Below are positions 16,470-23,475 of a stretch of 37,352 nt of DNA, one piece after another. The position numbers and the translations under genes are program-made. Each line of letters begins with the position of its first letter. Within the stretch, counting starts at the first letter, position 1. Source of the DNA: a virus; IMG/VR virus record IMGVR_UViG_3300042507_002077, positions 1-37,352 of that record; one strand, given 5' to 3'. The notes beneath the pieces are model-generated. The model did no database searches. It was not told the DNA's origin and saw only the letters and a list, made by a program, of their open reading frames with translations.

Positions 16470-18298
16470 GCGCGATCCCGGCGTACTCCTGCTGTTGCGG
16501 CGGGGAGCCGTGGCCCCCCGAATACTATGTATTCACGCCGTGCGCGGCTACGCCATGCTGCGACCTTGAATGCGATGGAGCGCCGCAAGTCAAGTGGTGC
16601 CCGTCCTACGCCGCATCGCAGGGCTTGATCGTCCCGATGGTGGTGAACCCATCGGTGTGCCTGCTGATGAAGCGGGACTGCTGCACCTATGTATTCACGA
16701 ATGTCGTGTCGAATCCGGGCGGGGTGTGTCCGACCGGGGCAGGCCCGTGGAACGAAGGCACGGTCATCGGCACGCGCAGCATCGGCCCCGGCGAATTCTG
16801 CTGCGACTACGAGGAGATCGAACCGCCCGACAATTGCGTGACGCAGGATGCGTACCCGGAAGGATCGCCGCTTGCGCCGTCCTTCTGCGATGCGTATGTC
16901 TTTGAGCCGTATACAAACGCCGATATGTGGGGAATCGTCCCGTCCAAGCCCGTCACGGTGAGATCAACGCTCACCTACTGCTACCCGACATTTGGCAAGA
17001 ATTGGGACGAGAATTGCGACAATTGCCCGCGCATCGACCACGCGCAGTCCGCGATCACGCACGCGCAGCAGATCGGGTACTGCATCCCGACCGACCCGCT
17101 TTCGGAATGTCCGGGGCAGCGCACCTACACGCAGACGGTGATGCTCACTTGCGCGGAGTGCAACCCGTGCGGCCCGTGCTGCGGGATTGACCCGTGCGAT
17201 GGCGTTGATCCCAACGCCGATTGGTGCGAAGATCCGGCGCGCACCTACTCGGTCAAGACTTGCTACTCCGTGTCGCCGTGCTTGGACGAGGAGGACGAGG
17301 AGACATTCTTTGAGCAGGATGTCTTAACCGTCACCTACGACTTCTGCGCCACGACCATCGACCCCGACGATCCGAACGCGCTTGCGTTGCTCACGGCGTT
17401 GTTCACGGGCGGTTCCCCGGTGCGAAGTTGGGACCCGCTGACGGCATACCCATACGACCCCGGCATTGCCCTGTACCTGTGTCCGGCGGCGGGATTGTTC
17501 TCAAACCCTGCCGTGTATGTGTTCAGCGGGGACGCGAAGGACATCGCCAACGCCATCAACTCGCTGTCGGTGAACTTCCCGTGGCTGTCGGCGCAGGCCG
17601 ACGAGCAATGGGGGGAGTGCTTTTGGTTCGGCACGCGGCAGACTTGCAACCGTTGCCCCGGCGACGATCCGAGCCTGCGCCCTGCCTACGGATCGTCGGG
17701 CGAGCCTGCGGACGAACTTGTGTTTGACCGCGTGGAGATCGTCGGCACGACATCGTTCCGGGCCATTTTCCGAGGGCGGTCGAAGAAGTATTACGCCTGT
17801 GCAGCGCAGACGCTTTCGTCGGTGCATTCGGTCACGCCGGGATGCATCTACTCCGATACCGATGTCGTGAACCTTGCGGTGTCTGCGACCGGGGATGCGG
17901 AGAACGGCTACGCACTTGATTGCCTGTCGCCTGCGGAGTACGCCTGCGGGGATCGGTATTCGATGCGGCAGATCGAACAGGACTATTGCCCCGTGGAAAT
18001 CTGCACGGTAAAGAACCCGGCGCAGGAAGTCATCGGGTGCGATGCGGTGACGGGCTACCCCTTGCTTGATGTCATCGTGTCGGGGGTGACGATCCTGAAG
18101 GGGTGGGTGTCCCTGTGCGGCGGCGGCGCATTCGGCGGGATGCCCTACAGCCCGCAGATCCGTTGTCGCTCCTACCCGTGGCTGTACGAAGTGACCCCGT
18201 GCGGCGATGAACCCCCGGCGGGAACTTGCAGCCCCGGCGTGTACCAAAGCCCTGCGGCGTACTGCGAGACTGACGCGACCCCGATCACGGTGACTTGA
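16466..18298 (+). CDS. Cysteine-rich protein of unknown function
   Basis: A 610-aa protein from GTG 16466 (GTGA overlap) with about 47 cysteines, many in CC or C-x-x-C pairs (S-C-C-C-G-G, T-P-C-C-D-L-E-C, N-P-C-G-P-C-C-G, C-D-N-C). Many are flanked by Pro, Asp or Tyr. There is no signal peptide or membrane helix. The Cys spacing looks like repeated metal-binding knuckles or disulphide-bonded extracellular modules, not one enzyme domain. It is followed by a small Cys-motif protein and a metallophosphoesterase, all overlapping, so they probably act together. Being in the late block, a virion or surface role is plausible. I do not recognise the family. Confidence 0.7.
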   Translation: MSAIPAYSCCCGGEPWPPEYYVFTPCAATPCCDLECDGAPQVKWCPSYAASQGLIVPMVVNPSVCLLMKRDCCTYVFTNVVSNPGGVCPTGAGPWNEGTVIGTRSIGPGEFCCDYEEIEPPDNCVTQDAYPEGSPLAPSFCDAYVFEPYTNADMWGIVPSKPVTVRSTLTYCYPTFGKNWDENCDNCPRIDHAQSAITHAQQIGYCIPTDPLSECPGQRTYTQTVMLTCAECNPCGPCCGIDPCDGVDPNADWCEDPARTYSVKTCYSVSPCLDEEDEETFFEQDVLTVTYDFCATTIDPDDPNALALLTALFTGGSPVRSWDPLTAYPYDPGIALYLCPAAGLFSNPAVYVFSGDAKDIANAINSLSVNFPWLSAQADEQWGECFWFGTRQTCNRCPGDDPSLRPAYGSSGEPADELVFDRVEIVGTTSFRAIFRGRSKKYYACAAQTLSSVHSVTPGCIYSDTDVVNLAVSATGDAENGYALDCLSPAEYACGDRYSMRQIEQDYCPVEICTVKNPAQEVIGCDAVTGYPLLDVIVSGVTILKGWVSLCGGGAFGGMPYSPQIRCRSYPWLYEVTPCGDEPPAGTCSPGVYQSPAAYCETDATPITVT

Positions 18299-18678
18299 TG
18301 GACACGCCGCTTTACATCGGCAAGATCGCGTTGGGCAAGATCGAATTGCCCATCGTGGACTGCACGGGGTGGTATGCGGTTGGCACGGGTGCGCGGTGCC
18401 GCAAGGGGCTTGATGTCGCCGGATGCCCGTCCTGCCCGCAGCGCACGACCCGCAACGGCAACCTGAAGGAGCCTCCCGTCTACGGCAAGGGTGGGGAAAG
18501 GACACGAGATCCGATCCCGGTCACGCCGCCGCAGGCCCCGCCACCAAAACCGATGCGCGGATTAGGTGATGCAATCAGCCGGGTAACGGGCAAACTAGGG
18601 ATCAAGGAATGCGGCGGGTGCGCCAAGCGGCGTGCGCTGCTCAACAAAGTTGTCCCGTTCGGGAAAGGCGAGGCATGA
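18298..18678 (+). CDS. Small Cys-motif protein (zinc-knuckle-like)
   Basis: A 126-aa protein from ATG 18298 overlapping the previous stop. It has two Cys clusters: D-C22-T-G-W-Y with C34-R-K-G and C43-P-S-C46, and C105-G-G-C108 in G-I-K-E-C-G-G-C-A-K-R-R-A-L-L-N. A proline-rich linker (P-P-Q-A-P-P-P-K-P) separates them. C-x-x-C pairs next to basic residues suggest a small zinc-binding domain. The C-terminal C-G-G-C-x-K-R-x-x-L-N pattern is one I recall in other phage late proteins, unverified. It is likely a partner of the Cys-rich protein. Confidence 0.65.
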   Translation: MDTPLYIGKIALGKIELPIVDCTGWYAVGTGARCRKGLDVAGCPSCPQRTTRNGNLKEPPVYGKGGERTRDPIPVTPPQAPPPKPMRGLGDAISRVTGKLGIKECGGCAKRRALLNKVVPFGKGEA

Positions 18679-19613
18679 AGGCGGCAAAGTCCAAAGCAAC
18701 CAAGCGCCCGTGGTCGGTGACGCACTACGGGCAGAATGTCCATGTCATCAAGTGCGACCGTGCTCCCGCGACCGGGTGGGAACAATGGATCTACTTGCGC
18801 TCGGACGCGCACACGGACGGCAGCAAGTCCGATCACGCAACAGAGATCGCGCACCTGAAGGAAGCGGTGAAGCGCAACGCCATCATCATCGACTGCGGCG
18901 ACACGCTTGACTTGATGCAGGGCAAGGGCGACAGGCGGCAATGCAAGTCGCAGTTGCGTTCGTCGCAGTTGGCGGCGGCATACTTCGATCAGGTGATTAC
19001 GGAGACTGCGGAGCGCTACGCGCCCTACGCATCGCATTGGGCGGTCTTGGGGCAGGGCAACCATGAGTCCGCGTGGCTCAAGCACCATGAGTGCGACCCG
19101 ACCGCGCACCTTGTCCGTGCGATCAAGATGCTGAACCCGCAGAGTCCCATCGCCGCAGGCGGATGGGGCGGATGGGTGAAGGTTCAGGTGCAGGCATCGA
19201 ACAACTACATGACTTGGACGCTGCGCTACGCGCACGGCGGGTCGGCGGGCGGCGCAATGACCTTCGGCGTGCTTGACACTCGCCGGATGTATTCGTGGAT
19301 CGAAGGCGCGGACATGATCGCAATGGGGCACACGCACGACTCCAACATCGTTGGGATCAGCCGGGAGTATTGCGAGAGCCGAAACGGTCGGTATGAGGTA
19401 AGAAAAAGACATTGCGATTTCGTACGGATCGGAACGATGAAGGACGATTGGGGAACGGGCGCGGGCGGGTGGGCTGTGGAGAAGAACGGCGGGCCGAAGC
19501 CCACGCGGGCGAAGTGGGTGCGCCTGTTCATCCGCTACGAGATGGAACCCGGCATCAACGCGAAGGGCGTGACCCGTCCCCGCCTGTATTGGGAAGTGTT
19601 CGACGCGCAGTAG
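18675..19613 (+). CDS. Calcineurin-like metallophosphoesterase
   Basis: A 312-aa protein carrying the metallophosphoesterase signatures in order: D44-A-H46 (R-S-D-A-H-T-D-G), G75-D76 (D-C-G-D-T-L), G128-N129-H130-E131, H187 (Y-A-H-G-G) and G218-H219-T-H221. These residues bind two metal ions and hydrolyse phosphoesters. The substrate is unknown; phage members include nucleases and phosphatases. The location among late genes, not replication genes, is notable. It overlaps the previous stop (ATGA at 18675). Confidence 0.85.
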   Translation: MKAAKSKATKRPWSVTHYGQNVHVIKCDRAPATGWEQWIYLRSDAHTDGSKSDHATEIAHLKEAVKRNAIIIDCGDTLDLMQGKGDRRQCKSQLRSSQLAAAYFDQVITETAERYAPYASHWAVLGQGNHESAWLKHHECDPTAHLVRAIKMLNPQSPIAAGGWGGWVKVQVQASNNYMTWTLRYAHGGSAGGAMTFGVLDTRRMYSWIEGADMIAMGHTHDSNIVGISREYCESRNGRYEVRKRHCDFVRIGTMKDDWGTGAGGWAVEKNGGPKPTRAKWVRLFIRYEMEPGINAKGVTRPRLYWEVFDAQ

Positions 19614-19622
19614 GCTTCAGCC

Positions 19623-19901
19623 ATGCGCGTTCGACTCGGCAAGCGTTGGTTTACGGTGCGCGAGTCCAAGCGGCTCGGGGACTGTGGGCAATGCGAGATC
19701 ACCCGGCATCGCAACGGCACGGTCACACGGGAAGTCCGCGTTGCGACATGGCAGACGGAGCAGGATGCGCTTGATACTTGGGTGCATGAAGCCATGCACG
19801 GGATATGGCCGGACAAATCTGAATCCGAGGTCGCGGCGGCTTCGGCGGAACTATCCGCCCTGCTTTGGAGGTTGGGCTACCGCCGGGGCGCGGACGGTTG
19901 A
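19623..19901 (+). CDS. Small HExxH metallopeptidase-like protein
   Basis: A 92-aa protein with H55-E-A-M-H59 in W-V-H-E-A-M-H-G-I-W-P-D-K-S-E-S-E, followed by A-E-L-S-A-L-L-W-R-L-G-Y. HExxH plus a downstream acidic residue (E67 or E69) is the zincin pattern, and the size and ending match small phage metallopeptidases. Substrate unknown. It is the last gene before a 500-base non-coding region, so it closes the late operon. Confidence 0.7.
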   Translation: MRVRLGKRWFTVRESKRLGDCGQCEITRHRNGTVTREVRVATWQTEQDALDTWVHEAMHGIWPDKSESEVAAASAELSALLWRLGYRRGADG

Positions 19902-19940
19902 TCCTGATTGCGGATCGTTAGCCCGTCCGTATGCGTTTTG
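19891..19940 (+). terminator. Possible terminator of the late operon
   Basis: CGGACGG (19891-19897) pairs with CCGTCCG (19923-19929), with an inner GATCC/GGATC stem (19900-19904/19912-19916). A TTTT lies 6 nt later (19936-19939). The structure overlaps the last stop codon. The internal loops make it weaker than the other terminators here. Confidence 0.35.
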
Positions 19941-20258
19941 GCACACGGAAGCCACTCCGTATGCGAAAATCGACGCGCATCGTCGTTTTGCGGATACGGG
20001 ATGGGCGTGTGATGGATTGTCGGGCGTTGGGTGCAAAAGGTGACACTTCCTCACAAGTATGGTGGATTTGATCCACGCCGGGGTATGCTTGCGTTGCGAG
20101 GATGTGGGTCTAGCGCGTTTGATCGCCGTGCGAATCCCACTCGGAACGGCGCAGAAGGCCGCGAGGTACGACCGCCGTTGATATCACCGATGGGGTAATG
20201 CAACCTGTCGCCGGGGCGGGACGGAAGCAGAAAGTGACCGTTGCCGCCCACTTGACCC
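19902..20258. other. Non-coding region between late and early blocks
   Basis: No gene with acceptable start and codon pattern is visible on either strand. It holds a direct repeat TCCGTATGCG (19926-19935 and 19956-19965), a degenerate inverted copy near 19990, and a short palindrome GTGGAT-ttg-ATCCAC (20062-20076) that could be an operator. It may contain an attachment or regulatory site, but there is no integrase to support that. Confidence 0.5.
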
Positions 20259-20286
20259 TTGCGCGTTCCTGATTCGGTGGTAGCAT
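20259..20286 (+). promoter_or_regulatory. Promoter of the replication gene
   Basis: TTGCGC (20259-20264), a 16-nt spacer, and TAGCAT (20281-20286), upstream of a 120-nt leader. Same -35 type and spacing as other promoters here but without the CCCCG/CGGGG palindrome. An overlapping TTGACC at 20252 is too far from the -10. Confidence 0.5.
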
Positions 20287-20292
20287 GGGAGG

Positions 20293-20413
20293 TGCGGGAT
20301 CGTCCCGCATGGGTGAGGCTTGCGGCCAACCCGACATTTCAGAACACCGGGAGTGGGGTGGGGCTATTTGCCGCAAGCCTCGCCCCGCCCCCTCCCGGCT
20401 TTTGGAGCGTGCC
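20293..20413 (+). promoter_or_regulatory. Structured leader, candidate attenuator
   Basis: After a hairpin TGCGGGA-tcg-TCCCGCA (20293-20309) come two stems that cannot coexist. Stem A pairs GAGGCTTGCGGC (20315-20326) with GCCGCAAGCCTC (20370-20381), 12 perfect pairs. Stem B pairs 20347-20364 with 20382-20398, 17 pairs with one bulged T and one G-U. Stem B is followed by CTTTT, so it resembles a terminator with A as antiterminator. The right arm of A ends exactly where that of B begins, leaving no room for both. The signal it would sense is unknown. Confidence 0.55.
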
Positions 20414-21370
20414 ATGAACGCACCGTGGTTTCCCCTGTACGCACCGGAATTTCTCGCTAGCACTATGTCGATGTCCCCGGAGGTGGTGGGTGCCTACATC
20501 CGCCTGCTTTGCTACGCATGGATGAACGGCGGCATTCCCGATGATCTGCCGACCGTGCAACGAATCTCGGGAGGCCTATCCGAATCCGGGTGGGCCGAAA
20601 TCCGCGCCCGTTTGCAGCCTCACGGTGACCGTAGCGGTGACCGTCACGGTGACCGTGTGCAGATGTTGGTGCATCCGCGCATGGAGCGCGAACGGGTACG
20701 AACCGAGTCGATCAGGGAGGCGCGGCGAGTGGCCGCTAATAACACGAATAGGAAGCGGAGGCACGGTGACCGTGACGGTGACCGTAGCGGTGACCGTAGC
20801 GGTGACCGTGACGGTGACCGTAGCGGTCACCGTCTGTATCCACAGTCACAGAATACAAATACCCCCCACCTGTCGGTGGGGGGTTCTAGGGGGGAGGGGG
20901 TGGGAAATCCATCGGAAGGGAACCGACCCAAGCCCGCCGCTTCGACGGCAGGGCGGCTAGAAGGCGCGGAGGCGCGTCCGAGCCGTCAGGACGGGCCGAC
21001 ACCTACCCCCACCCCTCCGAACGCTCCTGAAGGCATCGTGCCGCGTTCCGCGATTTCGCGGATGCGCTCCCCGACCGCCGACGAGATGGCGCGCATAACT
21101 CGTCGGCCCGGTAACGCACGAGTCACCGACGAGACAATCGCGGCGAAGAAGTCCGTGATTGAGAAGATCCTGACCGCGAAGGGGGTGTCACCCGAACTCC
21201 GTGTCGCGGTTTGGGAGGCGGGCATTCGGGAGTGGTCGCACACCGGAACCGATCCCTATGAGTGGTGCAAGGGAACGGTGCTTGCCGATTGGGTGGGAGT
21301 GAGAAATCCGAACGCAATTATTTCGCATCGGCTCGGAATTGCTCTTGACCCCGTTGGAGCGGGGCGCTAG
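20414..21370 (+). CDS. DUF1376 replication protein carrying iteron-like repeats
   Basis: A 318-aa protein. The N-terminus (residues 1-95) has the DUF1376 pattern P-W-F-P-L-Y-A-P-E-F-L-A-S-T, then G-A-Y-I-R-L-L-C-Y-A-W and I-P-D-D. Two low-complexity blocks of [HSD]-G-D-R repeats (near residues 70-82 and 117-140) are encoded by 12-bp DNA repeats. A disordered Pro/Gly region and a conserved C-terminal helical domain (about 240-318) follow. DUF1376 proteins are often found with phage replication genes and are thought to help start replication. Repeats inside an initiator gene recall lambda O. No helicase, primase or polymerase gene is recognisable nearby, so host enzymes would be recruited. Start chosen at ATG 20414 (GGAG upstream). 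Confidence 0.7.
   Translation: MNAPWFPLYAPEFLASTMSMSPEVVGAYIRLLCYAWMNGGIPDDLPTVQRISGGLSESGWAEIRARLQPHGDRSGDRHGDRVQMLVHPRMERERVRTESIREARRVAANNTNRKRRHGDRDGDRSGDRSGDRDGDRSGHRLYPQSQNTNTPHLSVGGSRGEGVGNPSEGNRPKPAASTAGRLEGAEARPSRQDGPTPTPTPPNAPEGIVPRSAISRMRSPTADEMARITRRPGNARVTDETIAAKKSVIEKILTAKGVSPELRVAVWEAGIREWSHTGTDPYEWCKGTVLADWVGVRNPNAIISHRLGIALDPVGAGR
20623..20656 (+). repeat. Iteron-like repeat block 1 (3 copies)
   Basis: CGGTGACCGT at 20623, 20635 and 20647, exactly 12 bp apart. The core is nearly palindromic. It encodes G-D-R repeats in the DUF1376 protein. Confidence 0.75.
20764..20833 (+). repeat. Iteron-like repeat block 2 (6 copies)
   Basis: CGGTGACCGT at 20764, 20776, 20788, 20800 and 20812. 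At 20824 there is CGGTCACCGT, the reverse complement of ACGGTGACCG, so the last copy is inverted. Period 12 bp. With block 1 this is a candidate replication origin. Confidence 0.75.
20861..20884 (+). repeat. GC-rich hairpin beside the iterons
   Basis: ACCCCCCACC (20861-20870) and GGTGGGGGGT (20875-20884) form a perfect 10-bp stem with TGTC loop, 28 bp after the last iteron. A G-rich stretch follows to about 20904. It may be part of an origin or simply a stable mRNA structure. Confidence 0.55.
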
Positions 21371-21373
21371 GAT
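21345..21373 (+). promoter_or_regulatory. Early promoter with CCCCG-N6-CGGGG operator
   Basis: TTGACC (21345-21350), a 17-nt spacer, TAGGAT (21368-21373). The palindrome CCCCG-TTGGAG-CGGGG lies at 21349-21364 in the spacer. The TAG stop of the DUF1376 gene is the start of the -10. Confidence 0.65.
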
Positions 21374-21385
21374 GGGGCAAGCGAA

Positions 21386-21408
21386 CGGCCCGCGATGGCC
21401 GAAGGAGA
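21386..21408 (+). promoter_or_regulatory. Leader hairpin and ribosome site
   Basis: CGGCC (21386-21390) and GGCCG (21397-21401) with loop CGCGAT, then AAGGAGACA before ATG 21414. Same hairpin-SD layout as four other early genes but with a variant loop lacking GGA. Confidence 0.45.
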
Positions 21409-21413
21409 CACGG

Positions 21414-21713
21414 ATGATTTGGACGAGCGACAAGGAACAAATTGAACGCCTTACCGCCGAGCGCGACGAGGCGCGACAACAGGTAGCACGACTGCTTGAT
21501 GTCGAAACCGGGAACCGAATCGCCATCGCCAACATGACCGCCGAGCGCGATGCGTTGCGCCTTGAATTGTGGGACTTGCAGCGCGGGTTCTGCAATGTGG
21601 CAAGCAGCCTCAACAAAGAGATCACCGGAAGCCCGCGAACCCCCATGCAGATCGCACGCGACAAGGGTTGGAAGTGCTTTGAAGACGAGGCGTACGGCCC
21701 ATTAGAGGACTGA
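21414..21713 (+). CDS. Coiled-coil early protein, unknown
   Basis: A 99-aa protein from ATG 21414 just after the AAGGAGACA site. It is dominated by heptad helices (E-Q-I-E-R-L-T-A-E-R-D-E-A-R-Q-Q-V-A-R-L-L; A-E-R-D-A-L-R-L-E-L) and ends with K-G-W-K-C-F-E-D-E-A-Y. It is the first gene of the operon starting at the 21345 promoter. Small coiled-coil proteins of this kind are common in phage early regions; no function can be given. Confidence 0.65.
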   Translation: MIWTSDKEQIERLTAERDEARQQVARLLDVETGNRIAIANMTAERDALRLELWDLQRGFCNVASSLNKEITGSPRTPMQIARDKGWKCFEDEAYGPLED

Positions 21714-21743
21714 CGAACAAACACGCTGTTCAGGGAGGAACAC

Positions 21744-22031
21744 ATGGCACGCGAAGAACTGATCGCACGGATGCGGACAAGCGCCACGCACATACGAACC
21801 ACGCTTGACGCGCTGCCCTACGGCGCGTGGAGCCGGGAGGAGGATGCAAGCATCGCAGCCTTGCTAGACGAGGCGGCGAACGCGCTGCAACTCGTGGACG
21901 CGGAGATCACCGCCGTCCTGACCCGCAACATGAGGTTGGTGGACGAGTTGGACGATTACGCACGGCAAGTGCGTGCGCTGAAGGCGCGCAACCGCCTGAT
22001 CGCCGACAAGATGCTCAGGGAGAACGCATGA
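21744..22031 (+). CDS. Small helical early protein, unknown
   Basis: A 95-aa, highly helical and charged protein with AGGGAGGAACAC before the ATG. Its C-terminal half has heptads (V-D-E-L-D-D-Y-A-R-Q-V-R-A-L-K-A-R-N-R-L). Its stop overlaps the next start (ATGA, 22028). No family recognised; it belongs to a run of small coiled-coil proteins. Confidence 0.65.
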   Translation: MAREELIARMRTSATHIRTTLDALPYGAWSREEDASIAALLDEAANALQLVDAEITAVLTRNMRLVDELDDYARQVRALKARNRLIADKMLRENA

Positions 22032-22228
22032 TCGACATTGTGAAAGGCTTGCGCCTGTCTGCCGAGATTCAGAAGGCTATGAACATCCCCGGCCCAAGCG
22101 ATGCCGAGGTTGCCGCCGACGAGATCGAACGCCTGCGGAAGCGCATTGCGGAATTGGAGGCGATTCTGTCCCGCGAGGAGCATGAGCGACAGGCACGGCT
22201 CGCCTACTACAAGCAGGCGTTGGAATGA
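22028..22228 (+). CDS. Small phage protein with AADEIERLR helix
   Basis: A 66-aa protein from ATG 22028. The sequence A-A-D-E-I-E-R-L-R-K-R-I-A-E-L-E-A is a pattern found in many small phage proteins of unknown role. It overlaps both neighbours by four bases, so it is part of a translationally coupled set. Confidence 0.65.
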   Translation: MIDIVKGLRLSAEIQKAMNIPGPSDAEVAADEIERLRKRIAELEAILSREEHERQARLAYYKQALE

Positions 22229-22596
22229 GCAGGCAAGGAATCGACACCGAATGGGATTTCGTGGACGCAACCGACGAGGACATCGCGCTGATCGCCGAGC
22301 AGCAGATCGACGCAAGCCCCGGCGAACTCGTGGTCGGGGTGCAGACGCACGCGGCGTTCACCATCCGTCAGGAGGAGGACGAAGACCCGGAGCATCGTTG
22401 GCTCCTGACCGCACGGCTTGTCCTGAAGGACACGCGATGCGACCTGATCCGCGCCGCAGAATTCCGCGCAGATGTCCCATGCACGGGCGCGCTGACCTTG
22501 ATCGAAGCAAAGGCGAAGTGGACGCAAGTGCTGTCCACCTACCTGATGAACGAATGGATACCGCGCTACGCGCAGGAAGGTTGTGATGAGGAATGA
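22225..22596 (+). CDS. Acidic early protein, unknown
   Basis: A 123-aa acidic protein starting in the ATGA overlap at 22225. It has a beta-like middle (L-V-V-G-V-Q-T-H-A-A-F-T-I; W-L-L-T-A-R-L-V-L-K-D) and a helical end. No catalytic or nucleic-acid motif is apparent. Small acidic phage proteins are sometimes host-enzyme inhibitors or DNA mimics, but nothing here proves it. Confidence 0.6.
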   Translation: MSRQGIDTEWDFVDATDEDIALIAEQQIDASPGELVVGVQTHAAFTIRQEEDEDPEHRWLLTARLVLKDTRCDLIRAAEFRADVPCTGALTLIEAKAKWTQVLSTYLMNEWIPRYAQEGCDEE

Positions 22597-22813
22597 CATC
22601 GGCAAACTCGTGGTCACGCTCACGAGCGGCGACGATGGCGAGGTGCTTTCCCTCCTCGCACATACCCCGCAGGGTGCGGTTCCGGTCTACTTTGAGGTTA
22701 TGCAGGCAAAGGGCTGTCGGTGCGGCGGGAGCAACAAGCGCGTCCGCGTCCGATTCGTCGGCCCCAAGTCGGTGAGGGTTGGCCGGATGCCGAAGAAGGA
22801 AATACCGCATTGA
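22586..22813 (+). CDS. Small basic early protein, unknown
   Basis: A 75-aa protein with AGGAAGG five bases before ATG 22586; GTG 22583 is an alternative start. It contains A-K-G-C-R-C-G-G-S-N-K-R-V-R-V-R-F-V-G, a basic stretch with a C-x-C that could bind nucleic acid or metal. It overlaps the end of the preceding gene by 11 bases. Confidence 0.55.
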   Translation: MRNDIGKLVVTLTSGDDGEVLSLLAHTPQGAVPVYFEVMQAKGCRCGGSNKRVRVRFVGPKSVRVGRMPKKEIPH

Positions 22814-22839
22814 CCGAGCGACCGCTACGCTCGTGCGCG

Positions 22840-23046
22840 ATGAGGAAGCCGCAGAACATCCTTCAGCGCGAACGGCGCAGGCACGAGATGGCGATATCCG
22901 CCGTGCTTGAGTCGATTGAGCGCGGCGAATGCGATGCGGAGACAGGCACCGAGGCGTTGTTCACGCTGTCGGATTGGTACGAAGTGACGGGCATGAGCAT
23001 TCAACGGGCGATCCCGAAGTGGATGTGGAACACAAAGGAGAAATGA
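22840..23046 (+). CDS. Small early protein, unknown
   Basis: A 68-aa protein from ATG 22840, 26 bases after the previous stop; TTG 22810 is a less likely earlier start. Mostly helical with a basic N-terminus (I-L-Q-R-E-R-R-R-H-E) and a Trp-rich end (P-K-W-M-W-N). No family recognised. The weak ribosome site lowers certainty. Confidence 0.5.
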   Translation: MRKPQNILQRERRRHEMAISAVLESIERGECDAETGTEALFTLSDWYEVTGMSIQRAIPKWMWNTKEK

Positions 23047-23047
23047 G

Positions 23048-23305
23048 ATGGTCAGAAAGTCTTGGGCACAGAAGATGCAGTCGATGGCAACCCTCCTCCG
23101 TGGCTACGGGTTCGTCGTGAACCCCACGAACACCGGGTTCGTCGGTTGCCACGCGGACGGGCACACGGTGACTTGCAACGAAAAGCGCCTGAAGTGGGAA
23201 AGCGTCGATCCGACCGTCGAAGGTTTCGGCGCGGTCACGCAGGCCCGCATCGTCCCGCCGTGCGCGGAAATGCTCGCCACGAAGTGTCAGGCGACATTCG
23301 GATGA
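23048..23305 (+). CDS. Small early protein, unknown
   Basis: An 85-aa protein starting one base after the preceding stop. It reads as one compact domain with a basic N-terminus (M-V-R-K-S-W-A-Q-K) and four Cys/His positions (G-C-H-A-D-G-H-T-V-T-C; P-P-C-A-E-M). No function can be assigned; metal binding is possible. Confidence 0.55.
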   Translation: MVRKSWAQKMQSMATLLRGYGFVVNPTNTGFVGCHADGHTVTCNEKRLKWESVDPTVEGFGAVTQARIVPPCAEMLATKCQATFG

Positions 23306-23475
23306 CGGACAGCGCCGCACAACTGCGCGACCGCATCCTCGCGCTTGAATCGCAATTGGCGATGATGCGTGCCCACCGGGACGCGCTCCTCATCCAAGCC
23401 GACAAGTTGCGCGACGAGATTGACACGCTGCGCCGTGCGTCGATTGAGAAAGCGATGTACGAGGGCGCGGGATGA
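23302..23475 (+). CDS. Mini coiled-coil protein
   Basis: A 57-aa protein from ATG 23302 in an ATGA overlap. It is a single amphipathic helix pair (L-R-D-R-I-L-A-L-E-S-Q-L-A; L-R-D-E-I-D-T-L-R). It sits between two small genes and before a mini membrane protein. Function unknown. Confidence 0.55.
   Translation: MTDSAAQLRDRILALESQLAMMRAHRDALLIQADKLRDEIDTLRRASIEKAMYEGAG

Noticed and set aside
19926-20000. TCCGTATGCG repeats as a phage attachment site
   Set aside because: No integrase gene is visible and the repeats are short and imperfect.
20095-20160. tRNA-like sequence with GCGAATCCCAC
   Set aside because: It resembles a T-arm, but the T stem does not pair, there is no D-arm consensus, and no acceptor stem can be drawn.
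20764-20833. Iteron block as a CRISPR-like array
   Set aside because: Repeats of 10-12 bp in direct contact with no unique spacers are not CRISPR; they are in frame with a coding gene.
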